From: Reyranella sp.
GTDB lineage: Bacteria > Pseudomonadota > Alphaproteobacteria > Reyranellales > Reyranellaceae
DNA: 7,634 nt
NCBI GenBank assembly: GCA_021732965.1
Contig: JAKFVZ010000580.1
Span: forward strand, 1-7,634
Reading direction: 5' to 3'
Shown one piece after another: positions 5,585 to 7,634 of this stretch. The notes below the pieces were generated by a model. The model did no database searches, was not told where the DNA came from, and saw nothing but the letters and a program-made list of their open reading frames with translations. Made by a program: the position numbers and the translations under genes. How positions within the stretch are numbered: the first letter of the stretch is position 1; each line of letters starts with the position of its first letter.

Positions 5585-6796
5585 TCACGAACGCCCTTCG
5601 AGCGCCGCCGCGGTGCTTTCCTCGTTGGCGAGATAGCCGCGAATTGCCGCCTCGCCGTCCAGCTCGCGATCGGGTTCGCGTCCATCGCCGTGGGCAATGA
5701 GTTGCAGGCAGAACCAGCCGAGGCCCGCCTTCGCGGGCACGATGCGCTCCTCGTAGGCTTCGGCGCGATCCGTCTCGCCGCGCAGCAGGCGGTTGGGCAG
5801 ATCGGTGTCGACGCACATCGGCCGGCCGAGCCCGATCACGTCGCACGCGCCCTCTTCCAGCGCCGCTTCCATCGCGGCGAGCGTGCGGAAGCCGCCGGTC
5901 AGCATGATGGGCACGGTCGCGACCGTCCGGACCGACCGCGCATAGTCAAGGAAGTAGGCCTCGCGGCGAACTGTGCTTTTCCGGGCGCCGCTCCCCATCA
6001 TCGCGGGCTTCTCGTAGTTGCCGCCGGAAATCTCGATCAGGTCGACCGAGGCCTCGCCCAGCCACTTCACGACCTGGAGGCATTCCTCGTTCGAGAAACC
6101 GCCTTGCTGGAAATCCGACGAATTGAGCTTCACCGAAATGCAGAAGCCGGGTGCCGTCGCCGCCCGCACGGCGCGCACGACCTCGAGCAGCAGCAACGCG
6201 CGCGAAGCGATGTCGCCACCCCAGCGATCGTCGCGCCGGTTGACCAGCGGCGTCAGGAACTGGCTGAGCAGGTAGCCATGCGCGGCATGGACCTGCACGC
6301 CGGTAAAGCCGGTCTCGTGCGCCACCCGGGCGGCATAGGCGAAGCGGCGCGGCAGGTCGGCCACTTCCTCCGCCGTCATCGCGCGCGGGTGTGCGAAGGC
6401 GCTCTCGGGCAGCGCCAGCGGCACCGCCGAGGGTGCCACCGGCCGGTCGCAGACGCGGCGCGGCGTCTGGCGGCCGGGATGGTTGATCTGCATCCAGAGC
6501 TGCGTGCCGTTGGCCGTGCCGGCGCGCGCATAGGCCCGAAGCGCCTCGAGCCCATCGTTGCCGTCGATCACCACATTGCCCGGCCGTTCGAGGTAGCGAC
6601 GGTCGACCTGCACGTTGCCCGTGACGACGAGCCCGGCGCCACCCGCGGCCCAGCGTCCGTAGAGACTCACATGCCGTTCGGTGGCGCGGTTCATCGCATC
6701 GGCCAGCCCCTCGGTAAGCGGCGCCTTGCCGATGCGGTTCTTCAGCACGACGCCATTGGGCAGGGTGAGCGGCTGGGCGAGATGGAGCGTTTTCAT
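5585..6796 (-). CDS. NADH:flavin oxidoreductase, Old Yellow Enzyme family
   Basis: This 403-residue protein is a single-domain Old Yellow Enzyme-type FMN oxidoreductase, a TIM barrel that reduces activated C=C bonds (enones, nitro compounds, dienoyl thioesters) with NAD(P)H. Seen, numbering from the ATG: LPNGVVLKNRIGKAPLTEGL (12-31), MQINHPGRQ (102-110), the active-site segment VHAAHGYLLSQFLTPLVNRR (169-188) with His170 and His173 in the place of the family's His/Asn-His pair, DRWGG (190-194), ISGGNYE (256-262), and the FMN-phosphate region LTGGF...DVIGLGRPM. The length suits the single-domain class; the iron-sulfur and FAD domains of FadH-like 2,4-dienoyl-CoA reductases are missing. The natural substrate is unknown. 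The ATG at 6796 is preferred; a GTG two codons earlier (6802) is also possible and the ribosome binding site is weak. It is divergent from the YqaA-type gene, with the paired palindromes 58 bp upstream. Confidence 0.92.
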   Translation of the reverse strand: MKTLHLAQPLTLPNGVVLKNRIGKAPLTEGLADAMNRATERHVSLYGRWAAGGAGLVVTGNVQVDRRYLERPGNVVIDGNDGLEALRAYARAGTANGTQLWMQINHPGRQTPRRVCDRPVAPSAVPLALPESAFAHPRAMTAEEVADLPRRFAYAARVAHETGFTGVQVHAAHGYLLSQFLTPLVNRRDDRWGGDIASRALLLLEVVRAVRAATAPGFCISVKLNSSDFQQGGFSNEECLQVVKWLGEASVDLIEISGGNYEKPAMMGSGARKSTVRREAYFLDYARSVRTVATVPIMLTGGFRTLAAMEAALEEGACDVIGLGRPMCVDTDLPNRLLRGETDRAEAYEERIVPAKAGLGWFCLQLIAHGDGREPDRELDGEAAIRGYLANEESTAAALEGRS

Positions 6797-6854
6797 GGGC
6801 ACGACTTTGCCAAACCGTCACACATCCCGCGAGCGCACGATTTCGCAACGGAGT

Positions 6855-6904
6855 GCGCCACGCCAGTGGCGCTCAAGAATCATGATGCGCCACTGGAGTG
6901 GCGC
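6855..6904. promoter_or_regulatory. two identical palindromes in tandem, probable paired operator
   Basis: The 18-bp palindrome GCGCCAC-N4-GTGGCGC occurs at 6855-6872 (centre GCCA) and again at 6887-6904 (centre TGGA; here the arms extend to 8 bp around a GG centre). The two copies are exactly 32 bp apart, about three DNA turns, so a dimeric regulator would bind both on the same helix face. They lie midway between the divergent flavin oxidoreductase start (58 bp away) and YqaA-type start (51 bp away). A weak candidate promoter for the oxidoreductase (TTGCGA at 6848-6843, 17-bp spacer, ATGTGT at 6825-6820) starts just beside the first copy. A small palindrome ATCATGAT lies between them (6879-6886). 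No T-runs follow, so terminators are unlikely. I do not recognise the motif, and no regulator gene is in the window. Confidence 0.65.
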
Positions 6905-6955
6905 GCTCCAATGCCGCCCTCGCCTATCCTCTGCCGGCGGGCTAGAACGCAGCCC

Positions 6956-7537
6956 ATGATCCGCCGCCTGTACGACTGGGTGATCCGCCTCGCCCAACAC
7001 AAGAACGCCATCCCCGCGATGGGCGTGGTCTCCTTTATGGAGAGCTCGTTCTTCCCGATCCCGCCCGACGTCATGCTGGTGCCGATGGTGCTGGCCAACC
7101 GGGAGAAGGCGTTCAAGATCGCGCTGGTCTGCACCGTCTGCTCGGTGCTGGGTGGTCTCTTCGGCTACGCCATCGGCTACTTCTTCTTCGAGACGCTGGG
7201 CGCCTGGGTGGTGAAGACCTACGGGCTGCAGGCGGGTCTCGCGGCCTTCCGCGCCGGGTTCGACGAGTACGGGACCTGGATCATCCTGATCAAGGGCCTG
7301 ACGCCGATCCCCTACAAGCTGGTGACGATTGCTTCAGGCGCCGCGCATTTCGACCTCTTCACGTTCGTGTGGGCGTCCATCTTGACGCGTGGCCTGCGGT
7401 TCTTCCTCGTGGCAGCCTTGCTGTGGAAGTTCGGCGAGCCGATCCGGGCCTTCATCGAGAAGCGCCTGACCCTGCTCACGTGGCTCTTCCTGTTCGCCCT
7501 GATCGGCGGATTCGTCGTCGTCCGGTTCCTCTTCTAG
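6956..7537 (+). CDS. YqaA/DedA family membrane protein
   Basis: This 193-residue integral membrane protein belongs to the DedA superfamily (YqaA-like, VTT/SNARE-associated domain), whose members act in the inner membrane in lipid carrier recycling, membrane integrity or ion homeostasis. Visible signs: the re-entrant signature with conserved acidic residue MESSFFPIPPDVMLVPMVLA (28-47, Glu29), a glycine-rich membrane segment about 55-79 (SVLGGLFGYAIGYFF), the second signature LIKGLTPIPYKLVTIASGAA (111-130) with Lys113 and the Pro-Ile-Pro-Tyr-Lys core, and a final hydrophobic helix 171-193. The ATG at 6956 gives the usual short amphipathic N-terminus MIRRLYDWVIRLAQHKN; the frame is open far upstream, but only because it runs antisense to the flavin oxidoreductase. 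No strong ribosome binding site is seen. The next gene starts 9 bp after its stop and probably shares its transcript. The exact transported or sensed molecule is unknown. Confidence 0.92.
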   Translation: MIRRLYDWVIRLAQHKNAIPAMGVVSFMESSFFPIPPDVMLVPMVLANREKAFKIALVCTVCSVLGGLFGYAIGYFFFETLGAWVVKTYGLQAGLAAFRAGFDEYGTWIILIKGLTPIPYKLVTIASGAAHFDLFTFVWASILTRGLRFFLVAALLWKFGEPIRAFIEKRLTLLTWLFLFALIGGFVVVRFLF

Positions 7538-7546
7538 GGTCTTGCA

Positions 7547-7634
7547 ATGGCCGCAGCCCAGCGCCTTCCCCTTCCCAGCCAGCTCGGCCTGATCGCGCTG
7601 CTCGGCAGCGGCGTGATGATCGGCGGCGCGTTCT
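7547..7634 (+). CDS. probable disulfide bond formation protein B, N-terminal fragment
   Basis: Only the first 29 codons are in the window: MAAAQRLPLPSQLGLIALLG, then SGVMIGGAF, cut by the edge. A short polar start followed by a hydrophobic helix ending in Gly-Gly-Ala-Phe fits the first membrane segment of DsbB, the quinone-linked enzyme that reoxidises DsbA; its diagnostic Cys-x-x-Cys would lie just outside. The call rests mainly on position: a dsbB-like gene often follows the YqaA-type gene in Alphaproteobacteria. The ATG is 9 bp after the preceding TAG and the AGGG overlapping that stop may serve as ribosome binding site (spacing 7). It could be another small membrane protein. Confidence 0.5.
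   Translation, partial: MAAAQRLPLPSQLGLIALLGSGVMIGGAF

Noticed and set aside
6855..6904. Paired palindromes read as a short CRISPR-like or REP array.
   Set aside because: There are only two units of 18 bp with a 14-base gap, with no further copies in the window, and they sit at the centre of a divergent promoter region, which fits operators better.
5360..6955. A very long plus-strand open frame (5360 to the YqaA stop at 7537) running antisense through the whole flavin oxidoreductase gene.
   Set aside because: Its product before residue 533 is Arg/His/Ala-rich with no fold signature, while the minus strand encodes a complete Old Yellow Enzyme. The openness is an effect of high-GC codon bias; only the part from 6956 is a real gene.

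Overview
The window reads as chromosomal DNA of a high-GC alphaproteobacterium. The support is codon use rich in G/C at third positions, AAGGAG ribosome binding sites, and a YqaA-type DedA gene directly followed by what looks like dsbB, an order I associate with Alphaproteobacteria. A soil or rhizosphere lineage such as Rhodospirillales/Reyranella would fit, but the genus is a guess. No rRNA, tRNA, CRISPR array, transposase or integrase was seen.

Layout. (1) Bases 1-1528 are all on the minus strand: the N-terminal 160 residues of a GNAT acetyltransferase cut by the window edge, then, upstream of it, a two-gene unit of a short unrecognised protein and an AbiEii/AbiGii-type nucleotidyltransferase toxin that overlap by 4 nt (GTGA). 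The toxin pair looks less GC-rich than the rest and resembles a toxin-antitoxin or abortive-infection module whose partner is not the usual AbiEi. (2) Bases 1529-1623 form a divergent intergenic region with a perfect 11-bp inverted repeat. (3) Bases 1624-5067 form a tight plus-strand run: a carotenoid-cleavage/lignostilbene-type non-heme iron dioxygenase, a Gtt1-like glutathione S-transferase, an FMN nitronate monooxygenase, and a small exported coiled-coil protein. (4) A small unrecognised protein (5259-5549, plus) converges on an Old Yellow Enzyme-family flavin oxidoreductase (5585-6796, minus), with a hairpin between them. (5) The flavin oxidoreductase diverges from a DedA/YqaA-type membrane protein (6956-7537) across 159 bp holding two identical palindromes, GCGCCAC-N4-GTGGCGC, repeated exactly 32 bp apart. 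(6) The window ends in the first 29 codons of a probable dsbB.

How the genes may work together: the oxygenase, GST, nitronate monooxygenase and flavin oxidoreductase are all redox or conjugation enzymes that act on small electrophilic or aromatic compounds, so the central block may be a catabolic or detoxification neighbourhood. That is inference from families and spacing. The most notable unexplained signals are the paired palindromes at 6855-6904, the inverted repeat at 1570-1599, and the atypical partner of the AbiEii toxin.
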